Source: Polytrichum commune
Taxonomy: Eukaryota; Streptophyta; Polytrichopsida; Polytrichales; Polytrichaceae
Direction: 5' to 3'
NCBI GenBank assembly: GCA_950295325.1
Contig: OX485805.1
Span: forward strand, 40,103,501 to 40,167,500
DNA length: 64,000 bases
In this document: positions 10,699 through 24,644 of the stretch, one piece after another
Layout: each line of letters begins with the position of its first letter
How positions within the stretch are numbered: the stretch's first letter is position 1
Made by a program: the position numbers and the translations under genes
Notes under the pieces: model-generated
What the model was told of the DNA's origin: nothing
Databases searched by the model: none
What the model saw: only the letters and a program-made list of their open reading frames with translations

Positions 10699-12289
10699 TC
10701 TCGTATATATCACTAATTCTTGACATTACAGTATTTCGTCGAACATTTCAAACCACACACTCACATGCATCATGTTGTCATCGTTGTCATTATTGTAGTG
10801 TTGACTTTGTGTTATTCCATGATGTTACATGCTACGCTGATTCTCTATTATCATTTTGTTGTCACTAAATGATCCAGGGCATACCCACTCCTAAAATAGA
10901 ATCAAATCACATGAAACTTCTTCATAGACTTATCAAAAAAGAAAGGAAAGGGGTTTCAATGGACCTTGGTTAGCATACTTTGCAAAGACTTTTTAAAACA
11001 AATGTTAGCAAACATAACAGTCTCCACACATGTTGTGCCAAAGGACAATAAAGACGTGGTCCATTTTTGAAGATAATCATCACGTAGTGATCGTGATGGG
11101 ATTATTTCTTTTCCATCATGACTTTGAGAAGCAGGTAAGCCACCCAACAAGGGCTCAATGCAATGCTGGCGAAAACTTATCTTCAATATGACCCTGGCAG
11201 TCTATGCCGTAAACGACGAGTGTTCGTTATGCAATCAATATTTTGATTGGCAAAAGCTCATAAAGCCGTTTGAATAGTAGAAAAGAATAAGAGCGGACAA
11301 TAAATATGTATATATTCTTCTCTTCCACTTGATCCGCAAAGCAATTCAACAGGGAAGAAGAATAACCCCTGGCTAAATGATTCAAAATAGAGTGGACTGT
11401 TAATATACTAGTGTTGGGCCACCGAATTGCACATATCATTCTAGAAGACAAAGAAATAAACAATTGGCAAGAGCCTTGAATTGAGTTGGACGATGTGGTC
11501 TTGAGCAGGGCTTGAGATTCATGGCATCTATGTAAACTTATCCACCGTGGATGAACGGATTCCAGTAAAAAACAAGTGCATACAAAGTCGAAGCTTGATT
11601 CATTCCCAATCGAACCCCACTAGACTAAGGTAGAAATACCATACCCCATCAACCACCCTCTAGCCGTGCACTAGACCGCCGTCATAATGGTGAAGTGCCA
11701 TTTCTAAAACCGATCACGGCTCGTCAGCAACTTCAATACGTGTACACTTAGTGTAGGCAATGGGAGTCAAGTGTTAATGCACACTCATGAGGTAACCGAT
11801 TTAGACGATGTTTTGTATGGAAATGCGGATTACCATGTTCAGTGTAGGGAGAATCTAGTGAACGAGTAGGGGTTTGGACAACCTTCCACTTTGAAAAATT
11901 GTAGCATTTTTTTTGTAGGAGGCAGAAATACATGAGACAACTTGCAATCTTCACGAATCCTTCTCGTCTATGTTGGAAAATCATCTCATGATTGTCAGAC
12001 CAGATCTTCAATGCGAGTCACCTTATTTTCACGGTTCATGGTGTGTTTCCACCTTAGACTAATTTCAGACCTCCAACACTATTTCGGCGCTCGATTCGTC
12101 TTACAACATTCGGACACGTGGTATTCTGCGATTCATTACGTTTTCACCTCCGCAATGGACAGCTTTACACAGACCCCACGAATCCCAAGCCCTTGAGCAG
12201 AGATCCAGAAAATGATCATGAAGTCTTCCCTGTCAGTCGAGGAAATAGACACAGCCTCCCTCTCTCCATGGTTGAGGGGAGTGCAACCT

Positions 12290-12351
<62 letters not shown>

Positions 12352-12855
12352 CTGTGCATCCAATAATTGAAAGCTCGCATTCCAGAGTCTGCCATTTTAC
12401 AATTACCGATTTCAAGCCGAGACATGCGTGGACTGACGTGAGTTAGTGCCTGCAACACTGCATGCCTTATTTCTGTTGTTCTGTTCCTGTCTCTGGCCCA
12501 ACCAATGCCTTTGACCAGGGGTAGGAACTTGTTTGAGCTTTCCAGGTATATACGTGGGTGTTATACATTTGGAAACTCTGTTTACTTCTTTGTTGTTTTG
12601 GGTGTTGTGTGTTTGTGTTTGTGTTTGTGTAGCAATTGAAATTTACGCAACAGTGTTTGTGTTGCATTCGCAAGGCTTCGATGAAGCTTCGTCGGGAACC
12701 GGACCTCCGGTGATTTAGTTGTGGTTACCGGAAGTGCATGTGTCTGTATGGTGTTTGTTCTTTGATCCTCACCTGATCGCATGCCAAGTAGATGTGGATG
12801 TTTGATCAAGAAGATTAGTTGATTGACACCCTATCTTTAGATTCTAGGGGGGGTG

Positions 12856-12887
<32 letters not shown>

Positions 12888-14429
12888 AAGGTAAGGAGGT
12901 GCTAATTGGCCACTTTGAGTTTTGCACATAGTTTTTTAGAAGTTCTTAAACACACAATTAATGTGAGATGACTGTTGATTCCAAATCATGCGTGTCGTCA
13001 TTTGTCTCATAGTCTTCAGAGGTTATGTGATTGTCTTATTCATTGTTAAAGTGCAACTAAGGGGGTGAGGGTTTGAACCCAACACATCCCTTGTGAGTAA
13101 TAATGCATGTGCATGGGTGGTACAAGCTATGACAACATGGATCCAAGCTACATTTTCTACAATACTTTGCACATACCATTATAATTTTGGTCAACAAACC
13201 TTTTCTAGACCCATATCATCATGAGCTCACACAATCATATCTTCAAAATTGAGAATATGAAATTTTCATTTCTTACATAAAATTTATTAGTGTGGTTTGA
13301 AAGATATGATATCAATGAAATGTCTATATTATGCCAATATATCAACATTTGGTTTTGAATTTTTATATTTGAATAATATTCGTTATACATCTATAAACTA
13401 CCCTAATTTGCACCCCATACATAAAATATAGTGGACCACGGTATTGTCTGCCCACACAAACTTCCAACCAATAAATTTAGGCGTGAAAGGTGTGCTACTC
13501 ATTCATGTTGCCTCATTCATTGAGGATGTGCCTAAATCAAACAAAACAATAATCTAGACACGTTCCTTTTGGAGCCGGGGTATCTTTCTATTTAGCAATC
13601 TATCTACTCATATATCCAAAAACTACATGATTATCCAAGCTAACTTTGTTATCAAGAACTTGCTTGCAATATGTTGGAAAGGCATCAAGAGTCATCAACA
13701 ACCCTAATTGGTTCATATTGTTTGAACATAATACAAAACATAGCTTGAAACCATAACGGTCTTCAAATCAAAAAATTCAAGTGACCGATGTAAACTTTAG
13801 AGCAGCATGTACCCAAAATCCAGGATAACTTTAACTATCAATTATAAATGAATGATGAGGAGAGCGGTAGTAGAAAACATGGTCTCAAACAACACGATTT
13901 CAAAGAACTACTTTGTTAGATTTACATGTCCAATCTAGACCCCTCGTAGAGACGACTGTGCATCATTTTTTTCCATCAAATTTCAATATTGAAACATCTA
14001 ACTAATCATCGCCCAGTCATTGGAGATTTTAGTGATGATGTACGTTCTTCAACTCAATATGTACTTACATGTGCAAGATTTTGCGGTGTTGGTGTTGAGT
14101 GGGGTCGGTGTTCATTCTAGTACTATCTCCACTATAGTTTGTGAAAAAAGTGGCAAATGATTCCGAGAAGCCATTGACAATGAGAGTATAAGGCATTTGA
14201 GAAGTTGAGCTAACTTACCTCATGAAATCCAGAGTCCAAGTCCAAATATCACATGGGCCTTCATGATGGTCCCTTAAAATATAATTATAATAATTGTTAT
14301 TATTAAAATCAATCAATCAATCAATCAATCAATAATTAGTTTTTAGATTGCACTTATACATGGCACACCGACACAGTGTATGAATTTGAGGCCATGGTCA
14401 CTTTTCTCATAATGGTAATAATATTCGGT
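10699..14429. other. Gene-free stretch with microsatellites
   Basis: I see no supported gene here. Present are a long (CT)n run at 12296-12341 with a short GT tail, a TG-rich run near 12600-12630, a second (CT)n at 12858-12883 and an AATC repeat at 14310-14333. All ORFs are short and lack recognisable domains. Near 12720-12800 the motif GGAAGTGCATGTGT recurs at 29418, marking another dispersed repeat. Confidence 0.5.
12296..12341. repeat. (CT)n microsatellite
   Basis: An uninterrupted CT dinucleotide run of about 23 units, then GTGTGTGTCTGTG. The Ser-Leu or Arg-Glu reading frames it opens are artefacts of the repeat. Confidence 0.9.
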
Positions 14430-17400
14430 AATCCTTCCTCGAGACATGACAGAAAGAGAGCTAATGACTACAGTTAATGCCATGGCAAAAGGGAAAGCAC
14501 CAGGATATGATAGGGTGCCAATAGAAATTTTCCAGAGGTTATGGCCACCTATTAAGCAAGATTATTATCATATGATACTTAGAGGCATGGGAACAGGGGC
14601 ATTCTATGAAGGGGTCACTAAAGGCCTTATTAGGCTTATACCTAAGGAAGGGGATACAAACTATTTAAACTATTGGACACCGATTACCTTGCTCATGATA
14701 AGTTACAAAGTTTTTGCCAAAGCCCTGGAACTTAGGTTGCAACCAATTCTGTGAGATGTGCTTAATCCAGAGCAAACGGCATTCTTACCACTCCGGTTCA
14801 TCTTGGACAACATTGTGTTGACTCAAGAGTCTTTGCATTGGGCCAGATCATCTAAGCAATCTACGGTGTTCTTGAAACTAGATTTTTCTAAAGCATATGA
14901 TAAGGTTTAGTGGAGGTTTTTGTTTCCAGTAATGCAAAAGATGAAGATTAGTGGGACATACATCACTTGGGTCAAACTCATGTTTGAGAACACCTCAGCA
15001 GTGGTCAACCTTAATGATAACCTATGCAACAACTTTAAAGTCAAGAGAGGGGTAAGGCAAGGCTGTCCAATTGCCCCGTATCTTTTTCTCATTGTGGGAG
15101 AGGTGCTCACACACATAATCAAGAAAGCAGTAGCAAACGGGAGGTTGAAAGGAATTACCCTCCCGGGGGCGGGGGACAACAAAGCATATCCCCGTATGCA
15201 GATGACTCTTCGTTCATGGTTAAGGGGGACAAACAGTACATTGATGAGTTGGTTCACCTGCTCAAAGTCTTTAGTGCGCATTAGGATTGGAAATTAAGTG
15301 GGAGAAATCCTACGCATACTAGTTCGACAAGTACAAGCATAAACTGGAGTGGCTTGCAGGATACAACTGGCAATGGGCAAAGGAAGGAGATTTATCTAAG
15401 TTGTTGGGTACCCCGTTCGGACTTATTCTCCATACCCCGGATGTAGACCAGTTTCTCTATAACAAGATTTCTAAAAAATTGGACTACTAGAGTAAGATGA
15501 TGCTTTCTTTAGGAAGAGTGGTCATATGCAACCAAGTATTTCTCTCCACTCTGTGGTTCTTTGTCACGGTCTTGGGGGGGGGGGTCCAATAAGATTCTTA
15601 GGAAAATTAGAGGCGCAATCCGCAACTACTTGTGGTCAAGCAAGGAGCAACTCACTCGCACTAGGGTTAGCTGAAAGGATTGCTGCATGAAGAAGAAATA
15701 TGGCTAATTGGGACTAGTTGACCCTGAGGTAGCCAAAATCAATCTCCTCTACAAGTGGATTATTGAAGCAATTGAGCCTAGCAAATCTAACCTCTAATTG
15801 ATGCTTAGATATAGGTTGACAAGGTTTTATCCCCAAAGAGGACAAAGCTGAGGGGTCGGTCTAGACTGGTTCATCAACAAACAACATCAAAGTGTCACGA
15901 GGCCAAGGGTATGGGGGCACATTAGCAGTATGGAAAGTGATGGTGAAAGGCACCTATCAATTCCCCCCCCCCCCCCACACACACACACACAAGAATGGAA
16001 TTGCTTCACTCAAACATATGATGGTGAGATGGAATGGAACTCATCAATAAAGGTTTTAACTATGAAAAAGGTCGCACCCTTTATTGCAAGGGGATTCAAT
16101 GCATGGATGATATTTGGGATAGTGAGCAGAGGGATTTCCTTACTTGGGATAGAGCTCAGGAGGAATTTAGCCTCACACCAATGGAGATTGGCGATTGGAC
16201 CAAACTTACCGGTTAAATTGCGGAACAATGGAGACAAAAGCTGGAAGATGATTCAGATGCCACCCACCCTAGACAATGGATGGGGTTCTATGTGAGTGGA
16301 GAAGAGGATCATGTTTTTGTCATGAAATGTGTTACGTACCGACTTTTCACCACCTTGTATGCAATTACACAACCTCTCTATGCAATGCTTCACGGTCCAC
16401 ACTCACTCCCGTTGCCTTAGAGAATGGGAAAAACGGACAGGAGTATGGGTAGGTTTCTTTCATGAGGTTAAAATCATCCATACCACTAGAGGTCAGAAAA
16501 AGGAAGGAGAAAGGGAAGAAATCATTTTCTTCTATGGTAAAACTACTACACTTAATTGGGACCCGGATCGGTGGCGATGGATTGATTGATCTCGGTTCCT
16601 TAATTACACCACCAAGCTTGGTAGGTATTCAATTATTAATAGGAACTTGGGTACCACAAGCGTGGCAGACAAGTGGCAAGGCTATCTTCCCAGTAATTAT
16701 AGATATTACTAGTCTCGGGTCTGGGACTCATTCTAGGCCGGGAAGGAAGCCGCCTTCATGTGGTTCATTTGGCACAAGGTGGTGGCAGTCAATGAATGGA
16801 GGGCTCGCATCGCTCCAGCTTCCATTACCAAACAATGCCCCTTTTGTTTCCCTAACACAAGCGAATCCATCAAACATAAGTTCTAGGATTGCATTCAAGC
16901 TAGGAGGGCGTAGAGATGGGCCACTGACATTATGCATGAAATTTGTGGAGTTAGATTTGGCAACTATGACTGTTTTAAATAAAAGCAAGCCATCTTTGGG
17001 GAAAGGATTCTTAAGAAGTACAGGAAAAACATCAAAATTTGGCACCTCCTTAGAGGCATTACACTATGGTTCATTTGGATTGAGCATAATGATATAGTGT
17101 TCATTCACGAACACTGGCATGAATTGAAGGTCAAGCACCGCATTTGGGATGAACTCATCATCTATGCCAAGGCGGCTTGGTAACTGGTACTCAAACAAAT
17201 TAAGATTAGCAGCTTCTCCGTTGTGGCCATGCTCCAAGGGTTTGACAAAACATGGGAGTGAGGAATGTTCTTTGAAGGAGGAATAGTTTACATATTGAGT
17301 GCAATTGGAAGAGACAACGTAGGTAGGTTGAGTGGCAGTGGTGGCAGGTTTCTTTGTGGCTAGGGGGTTGTCCTTGGTAGGTGGGGTGGGGGGTGGCCCT

Positions 17401-17590
17401 TGGTTGGGTGGGTTCTCCTTGGTGGGGTTGGTTGTTGTTACTCTTTACGTGGCAATGTTCCGCATCCGAAGGGCCCCGCCCCCCCCCCCCTCTTTGTGGG
17501 CGCGTCTTCCTAGTTTTTATGCATTTGGCGTTGGCTGTGCTAGCCTTCTATCTCTGAGGGAAAAAAATTATAGAAAAAAATCCTCATAAT
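14430..17590 (+). mobile_element. 5'-truncated degenerate L1-type LINE (copy 2)
   Basis: A LINE ORF2 remnant in the same orientation as 1-3320 but extending further 5'. In 14446-14754 one open stretch gives the RT finger region (KGKAPGYDRVPIEI, LIRLIPKEGDTN, YWTPITLLMISYKVFAKALE). Motif A reads LKLDFSKAYDKV followed by a stop at 14908; motif B is VKRGVRQGCPIAPYLF near 15040. The YADDS box (near 15190) survives only after a frameshift. The zf-RVT-like region is at ~16700-16900, the G-rich 3' UTR at 17340-17440, and the A-rich tail near 17565-17582. It starts inside ORF2, with no endonuclease region seen, as expected for incomplete target-primed insertion. Many stops make it inactive. Confidence 0.9.
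17340..17440 (+). repeat. G-rich 3' UTR tract of LINE copy 2
   Basis: Runs of GGG to GGGGGG separated by TT/TCC spacers, aligned with the tract at 3044-3186 of copy 1 and followed in both by the CTTTACGTGGC block. Confidence 0.7.
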
Positions 17591-17597
17591 GTTTGGA

Positions 17598-17836
17598 GCT
17601 CATATGAATATCTTAATCATTGTCAAAGCGAAGATTCTCATAGTCATAGAGGTCCCCAAAAAATAAGAATAATTATTGTATTGACTATTGAGCTTAGAAT
17701 GGTTATAACATTTTGAGCAAGAAGTCCAATCTCTTTCACACAAATGCCTTTTTGGTTACCTTTCTTGGAGACACACCTAACCATATACCACCCATATAAA
17801 TATGTCCAAATAAGATAAGTAACCGAATTAGGCACA
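17598..17836. repeat. Abundant dispersed repeat 'R1', copy
   Basis: A ~230-bp non-coding repeat recognised by an ordered set of phrases: ATGAATATCTTA, CAAAGTGAAGATTCTC, AGGTCCCC, TTGACTATTGAGCT, AGTCCAATCTCTTT, CACACCTAACCA and CCAAATAAGATAAGT. Further copies: 33255-33450, 47662-47905 and 55375-55570 (same orientation); 23360-23560, 23860-24050, 56110-56275 and 60690-60895 (reverse). Partial pieces occur near 17925-18095 and 37490-37575. No ORF or terminal repeats were recognised; the element class is unknown. Confidence 0.75.
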
Positions 17837-18305
17837 TCTACCTTAGGCACACCAGATGAAGTTGTGTAAGTTAGCTAAGTTGTTGCCATTGCACAGACTC
17901 ACACAATTGCACCTCCACAACGCTATGTCTAAGGTAGACATGCCTAATTTGGTTACTTATATCTATATGGCACCTATATTTAAGTTGCTAGACTCAACAA
18001 TCAATCAAATGGGAGGGGGGGGGAACTTATATGACCACTTAATGACCATGAGAATCTTTAGTTTGAAATGAATATCAAGATATTCATATGAGCTCCAAAA
18101 TTTTTAAAGAAAGTTGCTACGATTTCGATTTCGATTTCGATTTGCTAACCATCTCGAGATTAGTAGTGTGTTTTGTATCCTAGTAAGATTGCACTAGTTG
18201 GAATGAACAACCATTCAAAACTCATGTACATCATACTAATGTTGGACCAGTACATATATAGACGATTGCATGGTATCATCAATAATGATGTGAAACACCT
18301 ACTTA

Positions 18306-18896
18306 GGGTCACTTCACACATGAGCCAAGAGCCGTAACCTTGTAATGGTGAGGACCCTTGACTCTCATCCAAAGGCCGTACCATGGATGTTGGGAAAGCC
18401 ATTTTATGTAGCCTTGGGCCCTCAAGCATAGTGTGAAGTGAGAATGAACCATGTTGCGGGACCATTGCATATTTTGTTGGTAGAAAAAGAGGGGAGGATT
18501 TCGTTTAATATAATATGTCTCCAAGTTTATCAATTTAAGATAATTACTTGGTGGTGTTTGTTTGTCCTGGAATCTATTTTGGAATCTGCCATGCAATCTG
18601 TCCTGAAATCTGTCCTGCTGGAAAAAATATTAAAAAAAACATGGTCTACCAGAATTTGCGTCAAGCCCACCTCATGGAGGTGGGTCTGACACAAATTCCA
18701 GTAGACCATGTACCCTTATCCACAACCAACCATGTAGGACTCCATGTAGACTTTTCATCCACAAACTTTTCTTTGGACCTTTAGGCCTTCACCTCCTAGT
18801 GTGAAGTGAACTTGGACGGTCTCCGCCTTTTCAACCAATGAGAGCTCTTACATTGCCATGGTCAAGGGCCTTCAGCCTTTGTGTGTGAAGTGGCCT
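18306..18896. mobile_element. Harbinger-like non-autonomous element, 591 bp, TTA duplication
   Basis: The left end GGGTCACTTCACACA and right end TGTGTGAAGTGGCCT are inverted repeats, each bordered by TTA (18303-18305, 18897-18899). The left ~210 bp match the fragment at 3577-3800. The middle has a separate 73-bp perfect-looking hairpin (18639-18711). No transposase ORF. Confidence 0.75.
18639..18711. repeat. Compact hairpin inside the 18306-18896 element
   Basis: The arms ACATGGTCTACCAGAATTTG.. (18639-18673) and ..CAAATTCCAGTAGACCATGT (18677-18711) pair almost completely around a 3-bp loop (CACCTC-ATG-GAGGTG). The length and loop resemble a pre-miRNA-like fold. It is absent from the related fragment at 3577-3800, so it may be a separate insertion. 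Confidence 0.7.
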
Positions 18897-21800
18897 TTAG
18901 CTCGTATGAAATGTGTAATACCAATAAAAATTTGATACTTGATGGGCATCGCAAGATGATAGAATCTTTGAACATGAGTTATTGTTTAGTTCAATGCAAT
19001 CCCGATATCATATTTCATACAAGCGTATATTTAGTGCCATACACAAAAGGTCTATGGACAAGTAGATAAACTACACATCCCCATCACACAAACCCAAATA
19101 TTCATAATGCACATGCAAGACCAAATCAATATTAAATACCTAACCTCCATAATTCTTAACCAAAACATTATTCAAATCCATAACAATGTTATGCGGACTG
19201 ACAATATTCTATAGAATATTCCCTTCTATTCCCACATTCAATCTGAATGTGGGAAATATCACATAATATTTTGTGAATATTTTCAATCCCACAAAACAAT
19301 GTTGTGGAAATGATAATGTTATGACGAAAGGAAACTAGCTAATAAACAAAACCTGGTCCCACCCCCAAGAAAAATTATAGACTACTGAAGCTAGATGATC
19401 CAACCCAACGGAGCAATCCTCTTGGAAGGGAGGCAATAAACCCTAAAATGATACTTGGTTCACTCACGTACATTGTAGGGAAAACATGCTCATGTTCACA
19501 TTGGTGTCATAATATTACTTAGCTATTTGGATGCGTTATGTGGCACTAAGTATCAATCAAGAATTATTCTTCTCTAATTTTGAGATTCCCCTTTTATGGG
19601 GAGCACTCTAATTGTAAACTATAGAATTTTCAACAAAGAACTTTAGATTCATAGTTTTTTTTTAATTGTAGTCTCTTTCTTTCCAAAGAGATCATCATCT
19701 AGCTGCGTAATAATGTTATGATAAATACACCAATGTTCACTTCTTCTTTTTGCATGCAAATCATTAAAATGGCTTCTTCTTTTTTGCTCTAAGTATGAAA
19801 TTATACACCCAAAGTTGTTTAGAGAAGGGTTTGAACACATGGTAATAAAGGCCAACTTTTAGAACCACGCATTCAAATCACCAAGTCTCTAGTACTTGTT
19901 GAGTAACCTTCAATTGGTACTAAATCAAGTTAGAAAGCAACTTTAGACTTTCCAACATTCATGTCATGTTTGTCGCTAGGATTTAATCTATGTAAACTCA
20001 AAACCAACTTGAACACTAGACCTAAAACCAATACTATGTACCATTATCATACATTTGGTACTTTTCCAAGCTCCCCCCAATTGTAGGATTATGATAGATT
20101 TTGTGTCATTTTGGGATAAGGTGTGTGGTCCTATTGTGGACATTTTGGAATGTGATTGGATAAGCCCCACATACCTTACATGTACCTTAGTCATGTCCAA
20201 AGTCAAAAGCACATAAAAGCAAATGCTTATAAGGATACTCTTCTCACGAGACTCACCCCCAGTAAGTTAGGTATTGGAGGCGAGCGAGTACCCCTAGGAG
20301 CATGTGGGTTCGGACCATATAAGGTATGTGGGCATTATGTGGTCACTCTTCTGAATTGGACACCTATTTGAGTGGTATATGGCAAGGCTTCTAGTGAAGA
20401 ATGGATGTCAAAAAGACAATTGTTATAATGAGATTGAACTAATTGTTCATATTATATAGACTATCATAGGTTTATGAGTTAACACAATTTTGGAGGGCTT
20501 GTGTGATCATCTAAAGAGAAAGAGAATCTTATCTTTCTCTTTTTATAACTTTTGCATCTCAACTCCAATTTTGAAACTTGAAATGTTAGTTTGCATGATT
20601 CGCTATTGCTAACTAGATGAAACAATTTTTGATTTGATCTAAAGGTCAAATACTATAGATTGGATGACATGACCCATACAATATTACATCTAAAATAGTC
20701 TAGGTGAAAAGTTTAGGTCATCTTTAATTTTTTTACTAATAAAGCAGGGTCTGTAATATTTGGAGGAACAAAGAATTTATGTGAGGTTCTTTGAATGCCT
20801 TTGGATTGGATGAGAAATTGCCTCAATTGACTAGAAGTCATTGAATTTAGATGTTGGTTATGCATGAACCTTAGATGTATTGAAGGTTGAATTATTTGTC
20901 ATGAAGGTAAAGTCTCCTCGTGACAAAACTAACATCAAGTGACAATGAAGTTTAATAACTTTTTATTTCCGTTTTCATGGTTTCTAATAACTTGTAACTT
21001 TTTATTCTTATATTTTTTTGATAAGAGCAACACACAAGCGGACTTAGGGCAAGGCGTACTTATTGGGGTTTGAAGGGTTGCGAGGGGGCTCCTTGTTGAA
21101 GTCTTGGGGAAGAGCCAAGTTTGAGAGAGAGGGAAAGAGAGAGAGATTCCAACATCATAGAGGGTTGCCAAGTAGATAATAAATGAAAGCATTAACTTAG
21201 TAATGATTTTGTCTTGTGTGCAAGCTTTGGGTGGTCATTAAGAGTTTCAAAATAGTGTTGCAACCAAGTACCATTCAATTTTGTTTGCATGTACCATTAA
21301 CATATTGTTGTTGCTTTGTTACGTTCAATGCAATTTATGTCAAAATTTCAAGATTTTGATGAATGGCACAATTTACACATCGAATTCAAGAAATTTAGAT
21401 GAATTACCCATCTTTAACTAACCCCCAACTGCATGTGGCTTACAAAAGTATATAGCTTGTTTGTCAAGGTTTGTGTGTAATCTCTTGGCATGAGTATGTT
21501 CAATAGTGTCATGAGATGTATGCTTATGTTACACCTTGGTTTACAAGATGACTTCAAATGTACACAAACGACACTTGACATAACTATGCTCAAGATTATC
21601 TTCCTCTTGCATACTAAAATAAAAGCATGTCACACTTGGCATCAGTATGCTCAAAAATATCCTCCCCTTGCATACTACATTAAATGTCATAAAGTAAACA
21701 ATTGTTTCATTAAAAATGTTACCGATGTTGATGAATAATATCATAATAACAACTAGCAAACGTGACACTTTGAGACTTCTAGACATCTAAGTTAGGCCCT

Positions 21801-24252
21801 TCGCAAATAGGGTGCATGATGCTATATACCATAATAAACAGCGTACTATGAATACGGAGACCACCGCTCACACCACACGGTGCAAAATGTGAAGGTTATA
21901 AAGGACCCCATTATTCCTACTAGTGTTAGTAGCAAAGTCCGGGGAGTTATGTAGAGAAAACGGCTAATTGCCGAGCTTTCTGGAGGTGGCTCGGATTTTA
22001 CAATTTTTACCCAGAAGTGGGCCTAGAGAGTGCAAAATTTATCGGTTGATAGCCCCCATTTCCTAATGTATTTAGGCAATTAGCCGACTTTTGTTTTTTC
22101 ATTTATGCAATTTCCGAAAGGTCTAAAGTGGGGTGGTTTTATATTTTGGTGGTGGATGTGTCATTGTCATTTATTATTATTATTTTTCAAGTGTTTAGGA
22201 TTAAATAATGTGGGCATTCACTCTCCATTTTTTCCATCTAAACAATATCCTTAGCAGGAGTTGAACCTGGCAAAACCCCTACCATATTAGGGCTAAGGAT
22301 TTAGCCTTCAGAAAATACAAGCACCACAAAAGGATCCAAGTATTATCCGGAGGCTAGTTGGTATTGAAAAATCACAAAATTTGCGTACCATTGCCCTTAG
22401 TATCAATTGCCCCAAACGAACAAGACACATCACTCACACTCACTGTATTAGGAGAATCCAAATAAGAAGAGGGATTAGGATACAAAAACGGTATTTACTG
22501 TCCTTCTTCCAAAGTGGGATAGCATCACCAATTATGTCATCTACCTCCTCATCTGGCCCTTCCAAGGCAATTCGCAGCATTGCATCGAGATTCTTACTAC
22601 CCAACCTACTTCTAACTCTGAAAAATTTACCTAAAATATATATATTTGGTCGGCTGCCCACCATGAAAATAAATTTTCAATCGGTAATTTGCCGTGGATA
22701 CTCTAGGACAACTTGCCTTAATGCTGGCATTTTTTTTCTTCTAATCGGCCCATTTCCGTAAACCTTGATTTTCATCCGGAACCCCTTCCTAAACTTTCCA
22801 ACTGCATTCGGAAATTCTCAAAATCAACCGGCTAGCTTGTAACTAACTACCGGCACTACCCGTTCATTGGTTAGGAGGACCACTTTCGGGTAGTTTTGCG
22901 GTCCTTTTGGAGACAAGGCTTAATTAGAAAGGGTGTGGGATAAACAAGCCTAGTACTAAAGGTTCCGTGAAGTCAAAGAAGACAAAGAGACCGTAGTGGT
23001 GTGGCAGGCAAAAGGCCTGGTGGAGGGGCCAACCCTTCTTTAAACACCGACTAAGGGTGGCTAGCTAGTTGCGCTAACCTGTCACCAAGGACGGCGTCGG
23101 CCTGCAAACTAGTGGGACGCCAACGAGTAGTTGTGGTCCTTAAGTTTCCATTATACAAGCCCCCGAGAATGTAAATGGGATCGCGCTTCCCAATGTGGGC
23201 TTGGCTGTGCGGGAGACAATTCTCGCATATACATGAGTGAATCTTTCTCCTTTATCTAACATTAAAAACTTGTGCCCATTGTTTATGGCCGATTCATCTC
23301 GAGTTACTTCATCTAGAGTAATTTTGGGGTTTTTTTTGAAGCTACGGTGTGTGGTCCTTAGTTTAGTTATTCACTTCAAATCGGACACTTACATTTGAGT
23401 GGTGTGTTCTTAGGTTTAGTTATTCACTTCAATCGGACGCTTACATTTGAGTGGTGTGTTGTTAGGTTGGATCTAAGAAATGTGTTATAAAGAGACTAGA
23501 CTCTGCGTTTAGAATATGTCAATCATTCTAGACTGAATAGTCAACACAATTGGGAGAAATTAAGGAGTCGTTTACAAAACCAACATACGTGTACTTTTGA
23601 TGATCATAACTAGATCAAGGGGAGTTTGATTTTCAATATGATTCGTGTTGGTTTCACCGTGGATTTGCATGTGCAACACAAGTTTTGTTGCATAAATGTG
23701 ACCATTAGAAGTTGGAGAACGTGCAAAACAAGTCACTTAGCAACCCACATACCCTAATCCTAGTGTCAAATCAATCAAGGATATATATATATATATATTC
23801 TATGTTGGGTGATTGAGAGTGCTTGAATCAAACATAACTATTATTTGTAGACACCTATATTATGAGTGGTATGTGGTTAGATGTGAATCTAAGTACGGAC
23901 ACCAAAATCATGACACATGTTTAAAAGAGATTGGACAACATACTGAAAATATGCTAACCATTATGAGCTCAATAGTGAATTTGATTGGGACGACCTATAT
24001 GACGAGTTAATGAGCATGATAATCTTCCTTTTGATGAAGAATAATATCTTTATGAACCCCGAAACTTATGAGGCAACGGCTACGGACATGATTCGAATTT
24101 GTTAATCACCTCGTGCTAAATTGCGTGTTTCCACATCCTACGAGAAATTGGTGCAAAGAGAACAACATCCAAGTAACACACACCTACCTTCCTTATGCAA
24201 GAGCTCTCTCTCACCTCTACCCACATCCCAACATACATGCCCTACCCTCCAC
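18897..24252. other. Repeat-derived, gene-free stretch
   Basis: No supported gene. A 12-bp-arm hairpin (TTCCCACATTC / GAATGTGGGAA) lies at 19230-19255. R1 repeats lie at 23360-23560 and 23860-24050, a TA run near 23778-23798, and a short repeated CTTGCATACTA block at 21607-21680. GC-richer sequence at 22900-23230 may be a degraded retroelement but shows no coding frame or paired LTR. Confidence 0.4.
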
Positions 24253-24370
24253 AACATTATTAAGCAACGTGCGCTCGTTCTTGTGGGATGTAGAGTCATA
24301 GTGGGGCGCATCCATGGTTTTATTCTTGGGGCCCACATGAACAGACGAACGCACACTACTTAATAATGTT
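24253..24370. repeat. Fold-back element, ~118 bp
   Basis: The left arm ACATTATTAAGCAACGTGCG and right arm (reverse complement) ACATTATTAAGTAGTGTGCG pair, continuing through CTCGTTC..TGTGGG. No ORF; target duplication not clear. Confidence 0.6.
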
Positions 24371-24522
24371 ACGTTGCATTGGGAAGCACGAATAGCATGT
24401 ACATCCTCAGGGGTTCGTAAATGTGAGGGACTCATGGGTTATTAATGTTACATATATAGAATTATGCTTTGCTTGCCTGCTTAATCAAGTACCGACCCTG
24501 GGTCTCCAACCCGACCCACATG

Positions 24523-24644
24523 CACTAGTAGGAAAGGTGGGTCCACATGACACGACAAATGGATGGGACCAAATCTAACTGGTGTCCTTCTGAACACTTT
24601 GTGTGAGATTGGCGTGTCATGTAGGCCCACCTTTCCTACTAGTG
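24523..24644. mobile_element. Short TIR element, 122 bp (CACTAGTAGGAAAGG ends)
   Basis: The ends CACTAGTAGGAAAGGTGGG and CCCACCTTTCCTACTAGTG are inverted repeats extending ~32 bp with one or two mismatches (inner part CACATGACACG / CGTGTCATGT). The 5'-CACTA start resembles CACTA-superfamily termini. The flanking triplets (ATG and CCA) do not match, so the superfamily is uncertain. Confidence 0.65.

Noticed and set aside
12118-12458. Overlapping ORFs of 80 codons around the CT repeat
   Set aside because: They are made open by the (CT)n run (Ser-Leu or Arg-Glu repeats).
22381-22761. 126-codon ORF as a gene
   Set aside because: No known domain; it uses a non-ATG start, and composition changes along its length. 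Not supported.
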